A stretch of DNA of 64,000 nt, taken from assembly GCA_024699855.1 (NCBI GenBank), contig JAMPIQ010000002.1, positions 16,740,001 through 16,804,000 of the forward strand, written 5' to 3'. The stretch is from Aphelenchoides besseyi. Its lineage: Eukaryota > Nematoda > Chromadorea > Rhabditida > Aphelenchoididae. How positions within the stretch are numbered: the first letter of the stretch is position 1; the number at the start of each line of letters is the position of its first letter. The notes under the pieces were generated by a model. It saw only the letters and a list, made by a program, of their open reading frames with translations. It had not been told where the DNA came from and ran no database searches. Shown one piece after another: positions 23,854 through 34,937 of the stretch. A program made the translations under genes and the position numbers.

Positions 23854-25060
23854 CTAACAGATTTCTGTAGTCAACAATCTTGTTTCATTTTTGTTGTGCC
23901 GTTGTTGAGAACGATTGCCATTGCATCTTGGTAGTTCTCGCGCATGAATCGCGGAGATCCGAAGTGAGTCGATGGCAACCCGTGGATTCGTCCGATGCCA
24001 CGATTTAATTGTTGTCTCATTCGACTCAAACTTGCGTGAAGTTCGTGGTAGCGCATTGTTTTCAATTGCTTTTGTTGAATCCATCGCATTCGATCGCTTT
24101 CAACTTGAACGTAAGAATCGACTACGAGTTGTTGAAACAACTTCTTTCCGTAGTGGATCCGACTGTTGGAGTTTTCTCGAACGACCGACCGATAACTATG
24201 AAACTCTGAACGAGTTAATCGAGTTCGTTTGTGTTTTCTTTGATCATGTCAATTGACCATCCTAACGTTCCTTTCGGAAAGAAGAGAGGATACAACCAAG
24301 CAGTTGCGAATGCAGTTAATGAACTTATTCTTCGCTTCCATTGTTGTGTTAAATCGTCTTTCTATTGCTTTAGATGAATCGGAGAAGAACAATTGGCCGT
24401 ACTTTTGATCAGCCGGTGCGCTTACACTTTCATCGATTCCGTAACAGATTTGACCTTAAATACTGAAACAATATGGACCGGCAGATTCACATGATCGCAT
24501 TTTGACGTTGAAAGCTGCGAATCTATTGGCCGCATCGAACTTACGAATATTGACGAAGAAATTGTTGGACACTGAATTTTTCAGTGAACAGATCTTCCAG
24601 TTCTTGTGGCAGTTTTGGTAAGTCCGGCATATCGATCTTTCCGTGAATTACAGCAATCGTTGACGATTCGTTTGTTACCGACTCATTCTTCTTCAAAATG
24701 CAAAGCTCCACATTCGCATTGAACGTTCATTTTACTCAGCCGATATACTAGAACATGAATCGGAGCTGCTGGGACGTTTGATTGGACTTGTTTCTGTTTT
24801 ACAGCAATTCGAACACTTTTTTGTCGTTCTTTTTGCTCTTCTAATCGCTCAGTTTTTTGTTGCTCCGTTTCATTAACGTGTAACTTTTCTTGAAGCAGTC
24901 GTTGTTGAATCAAACGTTCTAAATTTTTGCTCTTCGGTTTCAGCTGTTCTTTTGGTTGAACTATAGTTTTTTCATTTGCTCTAACCACCGCTTTGTCCGT
25001 TATTTTTGGTGTGTTACGTTTATTATTTGGATTTCATCGGATGCGTCTATTAGCTCGGTA
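23854..25060 (-). mobile_element. Helitron N-terminal/Rep fragment, copy B
   Basis: The minus strand from about 25,060 encodes an acidic lead, then a charged coiled-coil-like stretch (MVRANEKTIVQPKEQ… rich in K, E and Q), the Cys motif NVQCECGALHFEEE, KIDMPDLPKLP, and further on KLFQQLVVDSYVQVESDR, RIHGLPSTHFGSPRF and MRENYQDAMAIVLNNG. This is the standard order of a Helitron transposase up to the position before its HUH Rep motifs. It is mostly open but needs one or two frame changes. The continuation, including HUH, is replaced by other sequence for about 2.4 kb until the linker fragment at 21,400. Confidence 0.87.
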
Positions 25061-25446
25061 TCGACACTTTGATTATCATCGTTGGACGAAAACATTGCCG
25101 GCAACGTGTCAAACAAATTCAAACGTTTATCGAAAACACTCTCGTTTCTTTGAGTCAAACAGATTCCGTGCTGATGTTCTCAAAAAAGTTCTCGGCATTG
25201 GACACGACATAAGCAGCACAATTTGAACCATCTAGTTGTTTATCGTCTTGATTTCCAATGTCGTTCCAAAACATGTCATCAGTCGGATTCAAACCGGTTC
25301 ATGGAACAAAGAGTTGACTGTAAATCGAACGGATTAAAATAGAGACGTTCGGAGAAACGGATTGATGTGATGAATCGCAAAAATTCGATAAACACTGACG
25401 ATTAATAGCACTCTTTTCCATTATTGCCAACACGTGGTGGGCGCGT

Positions 25447-26064
25447 TTATAGATAGCAATCAACAAATAAAACGGTTTTGTTTGGGTGAATCGGCGGCTT
25501 CACGATGCAGTACTTCACCGGATTCGACTCCGCAATGCGATAATGATCGATCCAAAATGACATGGACATCAGGCCAATCCTTAACGGACTGTTAGCGATT
25601 AAAACCGACAGACCGAAGATGATTGACTCGTAATCAATCCACTCATTTAAGTTCTCCATGTCCGGCAACTGTTTTTTGCCGAATTGGCTTTTGGAACGAG
25701 TGGAGTCGCAAAGATTGCTGAATTGACAATGCGTATGGAATTTCGCACCAAGAACTTCTTGGATGGTGATTTTCGTCTCTTGTGAATCGAAATTGAAATC
25801 TTGCATTTGTCTCAAAATTCCGCCTTTTTCGAATGGTTCGACGTCGACTGCAATCTCATTTCCGGTTTCGGTGACAATTGGATTTGCCGTCGGCGCTTCT
25901 TTAGCTGCTTTTTCGTCTCAATTTCCACGTGCTGGATGAGGTCACTCTTCGATCTTATCATCTCGTGGCGGAGAACGCCGGAAATCCTGATGATCGGTTG
26001 CCAAAACGAGTACACAAAGAACGATTAATTTCAATGAAACGATACAAAAACACAATGTTAACAT
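25447..26064 (-). CDS. Unrecognised secreted-protein-like gene, intact only in copy B
   Basis: Two exons: 26,064 to the GAAGA|gtgacc donor near 25,942, a 47 bp intron ending in gctaaag, then an open frame to TAA at 25,447. The product is about 190 residues. It opens with a strong signal-peptide-like stretch (MLTLCFCIVSLKLIVLCVL) ending in LA-TD, then a charged segment, then NEWIDYESIIFGLSVLIANS and a C-terminal half with four cysteines in all. No family was recognised. An overlapping open frame across the first exon makes the start uncertain. It sits between the Helitron N-terminus and the cysteine-rich pseudogene, so it may be Helitron cargo. Confidence 0.45.
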
Positions 26065-26069
26065 TCTTC

Positions 26070-27712
26070 AGTTGCGATCCAACCGCGCGGTCTCTTTGGA
26101 TATTCGCCAAACGATAGTCGGAGTCCTGAGAGCTTCCACTGAAATTGTCAGAGTTATTACAGAAGAAGGGGAATAAACTTACTAAACACTCCGATCATTA
26201 TAGTTTCGGCTTGGTGCCGTTGATCTTCCGTGAGTTGATTCTTCAAAGCTATTCTGCAAGTCTATTTTCATGTATATCGTCAGTTCGCCTAGTTTTCGCG
26301 GGAAAATATCCTGGCTGAAATCGAAATGATAAGAAGCGAAAAGTCATTAAGTCACTTACACTGTTGGATTAAAGCAGTTTAAAGTAGCTCGAGCTAGATG
26401 GGTGGTTTGCCATTCGCCGGCATATTCGATTTGCTCAAGTTTCGCCGTGTTTGACAAATTCCGCTGTCGGGATTGACAATTTTCGAAGAGGTTCTTTCCA
26501 GTTGATTTTGGTTTGTCTTGAACGTTAGATCTCAAACCTCATACTTGGGTTAATAAATCTTTATTGATAAAAAGGACACGAGAATCCAAGAGAAAATTAC
26601 GGTAAAAGCACGAATGAAAAAAGAGGCACGGAGAGAGAAAGGGAGATGGGAAAATGGCAAAAAAGGAAATGATCCCCGATCATTACGAGGCGTCGTTTAA
26701 ATACAAAAAAAAACGAGGATTGCGCAAACGGCAAAAAGGGGAGGAGAAACGATCAATGTCGAGTGGCAGGAAGGTGTAAAGCGGCGTCTTGTTTTGATAG
26801 CTAGATCTCCCCAGACTGTCCGGCGGTCAGCAACAAAAGAATATTCGAATAAGGAACGCCAGATTGCCCGGCGGTTAAACAACATAGGGTCATTCTCCTT
26901 ACAACTCAAAGAACAGAAATTGTCAATTGACGATTCAAAAATTATAATTCGATAATTGAACAATTCTCGACACCGCTCGATCCGAACGGAAGCTTCACTT
27001 GCCGACTTCAAAACCTGCGCTTCAGAGATCGAGTTCGACATTTTTGGATTGTGTGAAACGTGGATGGATGGCCGCGAAACCACGTCACTTGGCCGGGCTT
27101 TATTCTACAGATGAGCGGCCGAATCAAACGCGGCGACTAAAAAGACGGGCATCGGTATCTACCTCTCTGCTGCTCTCAACAAGCGGGTACACGGTGTTCG
27201 ATTTATCAGCGACCGTAACATCCGATGCGTCATCGATATAATTTATTCACAAAACAATAAAACTGTTCCCATCGCAAAACATTATCCTTTGACATTGTTC
27301 CGTTTCCGACGGTTTTCGTTTGAATAACGGGTTACAAAAATATTAGGGAGAGAATGGAGGAAGAGAAACGATTTCAATTAGCAACAACTGAGCGATCGGC
27401 CGCAAGTGGGAGATGACAGCTTGGCCCGGTGATCGAAGTTATCCCGATAAGATTTCTAAGAGTTGGCTAAGATTGAGACCGACATACAAAAACCGACGAT
27501 TTGTTGTTTCGAAATCAAACAATTTGTTTGACCACAACTAATCATCACTCACATCTCTTTACTCGAACAATTCATTTTTCAACCAAAAACAAGGCCAATT
27601 CCTTTTCATATGCTATCAATCAAATCTTGATTAAACTTTATCTTCAATTCACAGCTTTCGCAAGTTGATGTTTGTAAGTGCTAGCGTTAAAGTAATGACT
27701 ATCGACGGTATC
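26070..27712. other. Copy B right part, no gene recognised
   Basis: This corresponds to about 10,120-11,856 of copy A but with much lower identity (many indels both ways). Several overlapping ORFs exist (for example 26,697-27,083 on minus) but none is conserved in frame between the copies, which argues against coding. Confidence 0.5.
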
Positions 27713-28640
27713 AAAACAACCAACCCTCAGAAAACAATTTGAACGGATGGGAAGTGACTAGTTACAAGGTCATTGAATCGACGCAACAAAGCAATCAAAT
27801 AGTGCACAACAAGCAATCAACTCACAGTAAGCACTAACTATGCCGCTGAAACTAATCAACTAACAAGATGACTCGCGGTATGAAACCAAGCCGTTCAATC
27901 AACTGCTGGGATATCACCGAACCGGATACCAAAGCTTTCTTGTGGTCATAATGACTCGCGGTTTTAATCGAATGTTCTGACAACAATGTTTGGAGGCCGG
28001 AATTCGGATGACCGCGAGGTAGTGACATTGGCTATAAATATCATCTCTTTCATCAACGACTACTATAATGGCCAAATTCGGGGATTAAGGACTCCGAAAA
28101 CTTCTTCGACATGTAAGTTTTCTGTTTTTGTTCTTTAACTGTTTCGATTTGATTTTAGTTAACACAATCGTAATCAACAATTGCTCTGGCTTTTCGAAGA
28201 CCGTTTCGGGGGTTGCCAACATCCTGTGGAAAGAACTGCATAGTTGCGGAACCAGTACGATGGACCTCAATGATGATGGACTTTTGTCAGCTAGTACGGC
28301 AGAAGTCTCTCGAAGCGCATCTTTTGTGCACGAAGCACCAGAGGCCTCGACGTGCTGTGTCATGACGTTTACCACCAACGGGATCTAAGTCCCATCGACG
28401 AACTGATAGAACTTTTCTACAAATACAGCTATGTTTTCATCCCAGACAATGGACACGCCGCTTGATAGCGATGCTCTGCTATGGGAATTCGACTGCATGC
28501 TCAACAAGCAGAAGGTGGACTTAATGGAAGTCATACATATTCAACCATCTGGGATCGCCCCGCCAGAAGAGAGCATCGCCAGCAGCGATATTCAACCGAA
28601 TCAACGAATGCCGCAAATTTGATTGTTAATTCTAATTGTT
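27713..28640 (+). pseudogene. Cysteine-rich family pseudogene with leader, copy B
   Basis: Homology to the intact gene at the right end starts exactly at tcaaaacaaccaaccc (27,713; compare 63,207) and covers a 355 bp leader, exon 1 (28,068-28,112), a 46 bp intron and exon 2 from 28,159. Exon 1 has an extra G, and exon 2 has several stops and frameshifts, so it is dead. The QHPVERT, DELIELF and FIPDNGHAA stretches remain readable, but the Trp after HAA is TGA. The leader keeps two short uORFs also present at 63 kb. Confidence 0.8.
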
Positions 28641-29375
28641 TTGATTATTGCTTTATAAATTTTTATTGACAAATTGAATGCACTCGGCCCACTGCTTTCC
28701 CGGAACCATCAACACTTTGATCGGAGAACGCAGTCGGTCGGCAGTTCTAACGAGCTCTGCACATTCGAAAGCGGTGCAACGTGTGAAAGATATCGAAGAA
28801 ACCGGGACTTTGCAATGCCCAGATCACCACAAAGCCAAACGTTGATGTCGCCACGATTTCAAAGGACTTTCCGGTCTCGCACTTTGTGTTGATCGTATTT
28901 TGCCGAATGACTCACGACGAAAAGGTTAAAAGAAAATTTATATGGACAGCAAAACCACTGGACAATCAACGGGCTTTTTGACAAACCTCATTTGCCTACT
29001 TAATACAAATAAGTTATCTTGTCAATAAAGAGATCGACGTTTATTTCATAGCTGTCGATTTGATTGCTGAGAGGAATAAGATCTTATGTTCTTGTGATTA
29101 TTGTCATTCTATGTTATTCCCAACTCTTGTTCATCAACAGAAATGCTGGGAAAGGAGATGACTGAACGGATGTTTTTGTTTCGGCTGCTCGTTGCATAAG
29201 ACCAATCATGACTATGGAGTTGGGTTGTAAGAATGCCCACTTGTGATGTATGAAGAATTCAGTTTTATCTTCTGATTGTTTTCTTGTACAAGAGAAGTGT
29301 TAAAGTTTTTAAAGAAAAAAGTTTATTATCAGAAAACAGTACAACGAAGCGAGGAAACAAGAAGCAAGCTTGAAC
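28641..29375 (+). other. Degenerate downstream module of the cysteine-rich family?
   Basis: From about 28,680 a frame reads HCFPGTINTLIGERSRS…, followed later by LQCPDHHKAKR, which recalls the ILCTKHQKTRR ending of the module encoded at 63.8 kb. This hints that the family has repeated modules, but the match is short. The rest, to 29,375, is AT-rich with no gene seen. Confidence 0.3.
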
Positions 29376-30495
29376 TCAAAGACCGTACTTTTCGCCATCA
29401 TCTTCTGCCATTGTTGAGCGCGGCTTCTTCTTGCCATATCCAAATGCGGTCGTTTGCTTGGTTTCGAGCATCTCGGCGGCCATGCAGTGGTACAGTAGTT
29501 CGTTGAGGTTCTTGATTTGCTGCTTGAGCAGCTTGCGATTGGCGTTATTGGCGTCCTGAAACAAAGAGTGATTAATAGTCTGATCTTGTTAACCACCATT
29601 CTTTTCAGTTCTTTTTCCATTCCGAACGTCATGTCCTGAATGGCACGTATTTCGTTCTTGTCTGCCGGGTCGAAGTAGAGGGCCCAGAGGAATTGGCGCT
29701 TGGTTAGAGCAGCCAATTCCCGGCCATTCCTGAAGGCCCATGGATAGGCGAACTGAAAACAGGCTGATTGGTGATTTGGATTGCATCTTACCTTCAGGCG
29801 GCCTTCCTGGACCCCTTCCACGTCATCGGCAATCGAGCCGATGAATTTCACCGCAGCCAGTTGGGACTGGTAGAACTCGCGAGTTTTTCCACCCTGAAAT
29901 GCACTGCGATTAGTAGTCCGAAATCACAGAGACTTACCGGCAGCGTATCGATGAGCTTCTGAAGATCTTTCTTGGCCTCGAGAACCTGCGCACCAACTTC
30001 GGAGACTTCGATGTTGAAGTAGAGCAACAGACGGACACTCCACGGCGCGTTGTTCATGAGTTGGCTGAGTAGCTTGTACTTCGGTTTGTCCAACGGATCG
30101 ACCGGCATTTCAACCAGACAATCCGATTTGTCCACCGCAGTGTTGAGCTGAGTCGGAGTTGATTGGGCCTCCTCGGTTGACACGTGAATAGCGTAGTAGC
30201 CCTCGCCGATATCGAATGCGTGCTTGATCGTGGGCTTGTTGCCCATCTTCTGGGCTTCGTCAAATCTCGTCCATTCGTTGGCAGGTTCTTCGGTTAGTTC
30301 GGTCGACTTGTCGTGCTTGCGGCGGATCTTTGCTAATTTTTTTGGGTTCATAGGACGTCGGACGAGGAAATTGAACTTGTCCTTGAACGCCTTCGCACGT
30401 TCAGTCATGATGATTGCGTCCTCTTGCGGGAACTGCGTCTTGGACTTCCACTTCTTCTCGGCCGGTGGTTCTGTGATCCGCTTCATGATTGTCAT
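29376..30495 (-). CDS. Unrecognised basic cytosolic/nuclear protein
   Basis: Four minus-strand exons of about 335 residues: MTIMKRITEPPAEKKW… to KLIDTLP, then GGKTREFYQSQLAAVKF… to EGRLK, then FAYPWAFRNGRELAAL… to ELKRM(V), then DANNANRKLLKQQIKNL… to TAFGYGKKKP…EKYGL. Introns are 28-46 bp. The third intron has a weak donor near 29,605 (gttaac). The first Met follows a ttttag acceptor at 30,550 with no upstream coding exon, which suits trans-splicing. The N-terminus is lysine-rich; the C-terminus has a short coiled-coil-like helix. No family was recognised. It lies 229 bp behind the stop of the membrane-protein gene on the same strand, as in a nematode operon. Confidence 0.75.
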
Positions 30496-30723
30496 CTCGT
30501 CGACAAACTTTCGCTTTCCTGGCTTGCAAATAAGCTTATGTTCGCCGCCCTAAAATAGTAGTTAGATGAGTATTGTTGAGTATTTATTTTCCGATCGGAG
30601 ATCCCCACACTCTACTCGAAAGTGTACTTGCTACTCCTAGTTCGCAGCTCATCGTCAAAGATTAGGCCCTGTAGAAGACCCAAGAAATGAATTTGGAAGA
30701 ACCCCAAGAACTGATCTCCACTC

Positions 30724-31773
30724 TCACCCAAAACTTGCCTTTTTTTCGTCAACCGTCGTTGAGTCGTTCACTTTTGGTGATGCAAAGAAACCATGTATAG
30801 GGTGAGCATTCTTTTCGTGTTTGCCTTGGACTTGCTTCTTGCTTTCGTGCTTCATACCGTCATTGTCCTTGAGATGCTGCTTGCTATGCTTCTCGCTCTG
30901 CTTCTTGGCCCAACGTGTTTTCCCGCGATTGCTCTTCTTTTCAATGACTGGCACGTTCCCAGCATTCGACAAACGCGATTCGGCCATTGGTGTATCCTTA
31001 GTCGTCTTGCGCAGAATGCAATAGAGTACGGCGGAGGACACACAAAGAAGCACAAACGCGACACTCACAGAACCACTGAAACAAAGAAGATGAAAAGAAG
31101 CGACGAGCATTGAACTTACCAGAGAATCCACACCCAATCTGGAACTTTTTTGGTATCAGGCGATTCGAAAGACGCGTCCTGAAAATAGTTACTGATGCAA
31201 ACATCCGACTATCAAACCTCGAAAGTAATCGAGTACATCGCGTGACTGTCAGGACTAACTGACACATCCACTTTGTACTTGCCGCCATCAATCGCTTCAA
31301 AGTCGACCTTGCATTCCACTTGGGGTGCGTGTTCGTTGTCAAAAGTGATCTTGTCCGAGAGTGCCGTGGCCTTCGTGAACTTTTCGCCTTCGTAAATAAA
31401 AACGCCCTTGAGTTTAGCTTCTTGGAAAGTCGTTTTGAAGGCACAACCGCCGATGTTCAACTTGATGCTGAAATAGAATGTTGAAGATAGAGCTACAATT
31501 TAAACTTGCCCATGAAAAGTGGTCGGGTTTCCATTTCCTTCAAATTTCACTTTCAACCGGTCGGTGCTGACGATCAGCGCGTAGGTCTCCGTATTAATGC
31601 AGTCACCATTGTATTTCCTAAAAACATTCAGAAAACTGAATCACAGGATCAGATCCCAAAACTTACACGGAATTACTTTCACTTGTGTAACAATCCGGAT
31701 CATCAGTCGTGACAACGAGAACCCAAATGCTTGTGACGAGAATCCACGAAGCGAGTTGACGTTGACCAAACAT
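30724..31773 (-). CDS. Single-pass type I membrane protein, unrecognised
   Basis: About six exons on minus. It starts MFGQRQLASWILVTSIWVLV, a clear signal peptide. A beta-rich extracellular/lumenal domain follows (YNGDCINTETYALIVSTD, then IKLNIGGCAFKTTF, then CKVDFEAIDGGKYKVDV), with a few cysteines. Then come a short linker, one membrane helix (CGSVSVAFVLLCVSSAVLYC) and a basic cytosolic tail rich in Lys, Gln and His ending KKASFG. The junction between exons 2 and 3 near 31,460-31,505 does not keep frame with the obvious sites, so there is either an unusual site or a base error. The function is unknown; it could be an ER or surface protein. Confidence 0.7.
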
Positions 31774-32763
31774 TTTGCCGTTAAAACGATAGCAGAAATA
31801 GATATAGTTGTAGTTATAGCTGGAACACAAACGATGAGAACAGAAGTGATTAGAAGGCACGGAAAGATCACGAAAAGAAACAACGAGTTGAAACTCGGAG
31901 ACGACCGTCACCTGAGCAGAGGAAATGGAAATTGGGAACTGAAAAAGAGCTCCCCAAATGACACAAGAGAAATTGGAAGACTGACGATTGGAAACAGAAA
32001 TTTCGTTTGAATAGTCCGTGAATGAGCAAATTTGTCCAAATTCACTCGACAATCCATAAGATGCTGATGCGAACTTGTTGTCAGAAGTCATGAGTCAGCA
32101 GATGTTATTGGGATCGAAGTTCATTTCAGCACTTTTGAGCACCTTCCACAATCAACCGGCTTCAATGATATACCTTATTTGACTATATGATTACAGAAGA
32201 GTTGTTTGTGGTAATAAACCGATGAACGTTTATTTTAAAGCAGACGACTTGCGATCATGAAGACATTGAACGATTCAGATGACACAATAATCAATGATTG
32301 AAGTATGCGGTTAATATGGTCCAGTGAGTTCTTAATCGACTTCTATAGTGAACGTCCTTTCCATTTCGTGCTTCTCATGCACTTGTTCAGCGGGAACTTT
32401 GTATCGTACGAATTGAATTTCGGCAAACAGCTAAACGATTGTAATGATGAATACCAGGTTTTGGCCAATCATCTTCAGGTACGATTGCTTACGAAAAAAG
32501 ATCACACCAATAGAGTTTTCACGCAGACCGAATAAACATTTCTGATTGTTGAGCCGTGAAATCGTTTATTTACTTTAGTTTTGTACAACGAGTAAGAGTA
32601 TTGTGAAGCCGAACGTCTTTAACGCACAGAAATGACTCGGTAGTTAGTTTGTTGTCAACAATAAATAGGCGAGTTTATGTACAAAAACATTATATACAAT
32701 GATAGAGGGTACCAGTAACAAGAAGAACCGTAAAGAAGGAGACAATCGAAGCAACAAGGCCAC
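31774..32763. other. Intergenic, contains dispersed repeat
   Basis: The 5' flank of the membrane-protein gene. Apart from the dispersed repeat listed at 32,043-32,320, I see no gene. A plus ORF at 32,305-32,535 starts inside the repeat edge and is not supported. Confidence 0.5.
32043..32320. repeat. Dispersed ~275 bp repeat, solo copy
   Basis: Diverged copy of the segment at 7,605-7,880 and 23,565-23,840, in the same orientation. Shared blocks include gatgcgaacttg, agtcatg, cagatgttatt, cacttttgag, ttccacaatcaaccggct and gaagagttgtttgtggtaat. It stands alone here, 270 bp upstream of a host gene, so it is probably a non-autonomous transposon or part of one. Confidence 0.75.
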
Positions 32764-33022
32764 TTATTGTCCACCGTTGACTGAAGTGCAAGAGGCACGA
32801 TGAGTGATCAACGTTCCACGCGAAGGAAAAGCGTTCAAACAATCGCAGAAGAAGACTTGATACTGCGATGCGGTGCTCGTTGTTGGAATGAGAACCCGTC
32901 GATTGTCCACAGGTGTTGATGGCGTTGGGATCATTTGAACGGGAGTACGATTGGACGAGGTGTTAACCCACGAGTGAGTACTCTCCATCAGGTTGGTGGG
33001 TGTCGCGAAATTGGCTTCCGCC
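32764..33022 (-). CDS. Zinc-finger terminal exon or very small gene
   Basis: A minus exon starts at a tttcag acceptor (33,023) and is open to a stop at 32,764. Counted from AEANFATP it gives about 85 residues; from the first Met (32,988), 74. The N-terminal half is Pro/Thr/Ser-rich. The C-terminus has a compact CDC-x12-H-x3-C motif (CDCLNAFPSRGTLITHRASC) resembling a single C2H2/C2HC finger. It lies 337 bp downstream of the coiled-coil gene on the same strand, so it could be an alternative last exon of that gene or the second gene of an operon. Confidence 0.5.
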
Positions 33023-33358
33023 TGAAACGAATTTCATAAGCAGATTGCAAGAAAGTATTGACAGCTGTTAATATGAAGATTAGAAACCATCAGTTGTAGT
33101 GCACAAATTTTTTATTGGATCCGGACACAAAGGAATAAATACAAAAGTAAAGAAAATGCGATTTAGACTTTTTGGTCGGTACTGTTTCGTACTAAAATTC
33201 TATTCAAACAATTGTTCCTAACAAAAGCAGTACTCGTAAAGTTAAACGATGTGCATTAAATAGCTTAAAGACCGACGTCTACAAAATTAGTTAAGAGAGA
33301 AGTAATTTGTTTGCAGAACTTAACAATTGGAAAACATAAGAACAAGACAAAAACCGAC

Positions 33359-34398
33359 TTAAAAGTTCACCTCATTACGCTCGTAGTAGGACGCCAACAT
33401 CATCTCCATCGAAGCAATCTGGTTTTGATAGTCGCTTTGCATGTGTTGCATTCGCATTGCCGCTTCTCGATCATTCAATTGAAGAACTTCGGTGATCTCT
33501 TTGTGACTGTTCAAATCGCGACGAACAGCCTCCAACTCGTCCTGAGTTTCGTCCCATTGCTCTCTCATTTGCTTGTTCGAACGACACTGCTCGGTGAGTT
33601 GAATTTGCAACACCTCGGCGCGACTGCTGACTTCATCAAAAGCTTTCAATTGAACTTCCATATCACTAAAAACAAGTCATTGACAGTTGAAAGAACTGAA
33701 ACTCACAATTTCTTTTGATGCAACTCGACGTTTTCAAGTTCCATTGCTTTGAGTTCATTGCGGGCTTTGATCAGCTCCTCTTCAGCTTTGGTTTGTGCTG
33801 CTTTCGTATCATCCAATTCTTTTTGAACATCGGCCAGTTGTTCACGCAACTTCAACAATTCTTCAGCGGACTTGTCTTCCTAAACAACATTCTGTAATCA
33901 CGATTCCAGCTAGGCCTATACCTTTTCATCACTCTTCGTGTTCTTCATATCAGACAACGCGTTGTTAATGGCCAAAAGCATCTCGTGACTTAGTTTGTAC
34001 TCAAGATACAATTTGTTGGTCATTTCGGCGACTGAAGAGGTAGAGACATAACCGGAAAGTGCTAAACATCGTGAACATCAAAACAATCATCTCACTCGAA
34101 ACTTACTGTCTGGACTCCGCGGCGTCGGAACTTCCAATTCGGCTGGCGATTGTTCGCTTGCGAACGAAGTCATCATGGGCGACATCGTGATGGCGGGATG
34201 CGAATTAACGCTGATAGCATCGGGAATCTCCGATTCGCAAACTTCCGATGGAGTCACGTAAACATGCGAATCGATCATTCCTTCACCGCTTAACGATTCG
34301 TTCTCATCGTGCATTGAGATGACACTGAACTCGCTGCAAACATCATCATCGTCCAAATCTCGTGCCATCTTCGGTTCTTCACTTTGTTTCTCGGCCAT
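33359..34398 (-). CDS. Coiled-coil protein with LIR-like motif
   Basis: Four exons on minus, about 290 residues. Exon 1 (MAEKQSEEPKMARDLDDDD…) is acidic and Ser/Pro-rich; it contains EFSVI right after an acidic run, fitting the F-x-x-I core of an Atg8/LC3-interacting motif. Exons 2-4 (LYLEYKLSHEMLLAINN, AEELLKLREQLADVQKELDD, QMREQWDETQDELEAVRRD) form a long heptad-like coiled coil ending NERNEVNF-like at 33,359. Length and layout recall autophagy adaptors such as TAX1BP1/optineurin, but no SKICH or NEMO domain is visible, so no orthology is claimed. A zinc-finger exon follows downstream. Confidence 0.7.
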
Positions 34399-34420
34399 TT
34401 CACTCGGCTTGTTGCACTGA

Positions 34421-34937
34421 AATCAGTCTTTTAAGGGAAGACGTTCAATCAAAAATGACGTGAATTTCACAACAGCGGTCTTCGAAACGAACGCAAAACG
34501 GAATCTAAGATGGTTGTTGCCACGGAAAGAAGTGAATCAGCGAAAGAATGTGTGCAGAAACTCACGATTGAAGACAAACGAAACTGATGGATGAAATCGG
34601 GAAATGAGCGCACCTTCGTTACAGCTGACGAAAACAACCACTTGATTGATTTTTCGCGGTCTCGGATGGAATCTTCGATGCCAATCGCTTCAAACTTTTT
34701 TGTGGCATTTTTGTTTGCTGCTGAAGAATTCAATGACGCTAAATGGAGGGATTGCTTGACTACTAGTTTGCTCAACTTGAGTTTGTAAAAGCGAAGGGGG
34801 ATCGTTTTGGTTTTGATGCTCAAAAGATGTTTACGTTTATTGTTGCGAGGAAGCTAATTTGTTGGACGATTGTGTTTTGATTGTTTGGCGCGTTAAAATT
34901 TTTAAAAGATTTTTGATGCCTTTTAGCTTCTAACAGA
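34421..34937. other. Divergent intergenic region between coiled-coil gene and CPSF4 gene
   Basis: About 515 bp between two divergently transcribed genes; probably both promoters. A tttcag acceptor at about 34,422 precedes the coiled-coil gene start, and a tagcttctaacag acceptor-like site at 34,926-34,937 lies just before the CPSF4 ATG. Both fit spliced-leader addition. Confidence 0.5.

Larger units (their letters stand above)
15908..28400 (+). repeat. Direct repeat block, copy B
   Basis: Second copy of the block that opens the window, about 15.9 kb downstream in the same orientation. It begins abruptly at atttcgaagg after unrelated sequence. It has no gap and keeps several reading frames that are broken in copy A, so it is the better template for annotation. 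The right end runs into the cysteine-rich pseudogene, whose homology to the 63 kb copy continues past 28,400. Confidence 0.93.

Noticed and set aside
34467..34823. 118-residue minus-strand ORF between the coiled-coil and CPSF4 genes
   Set aside because: No family, no start context, overlaps the probable promoter region of two divergent genes.
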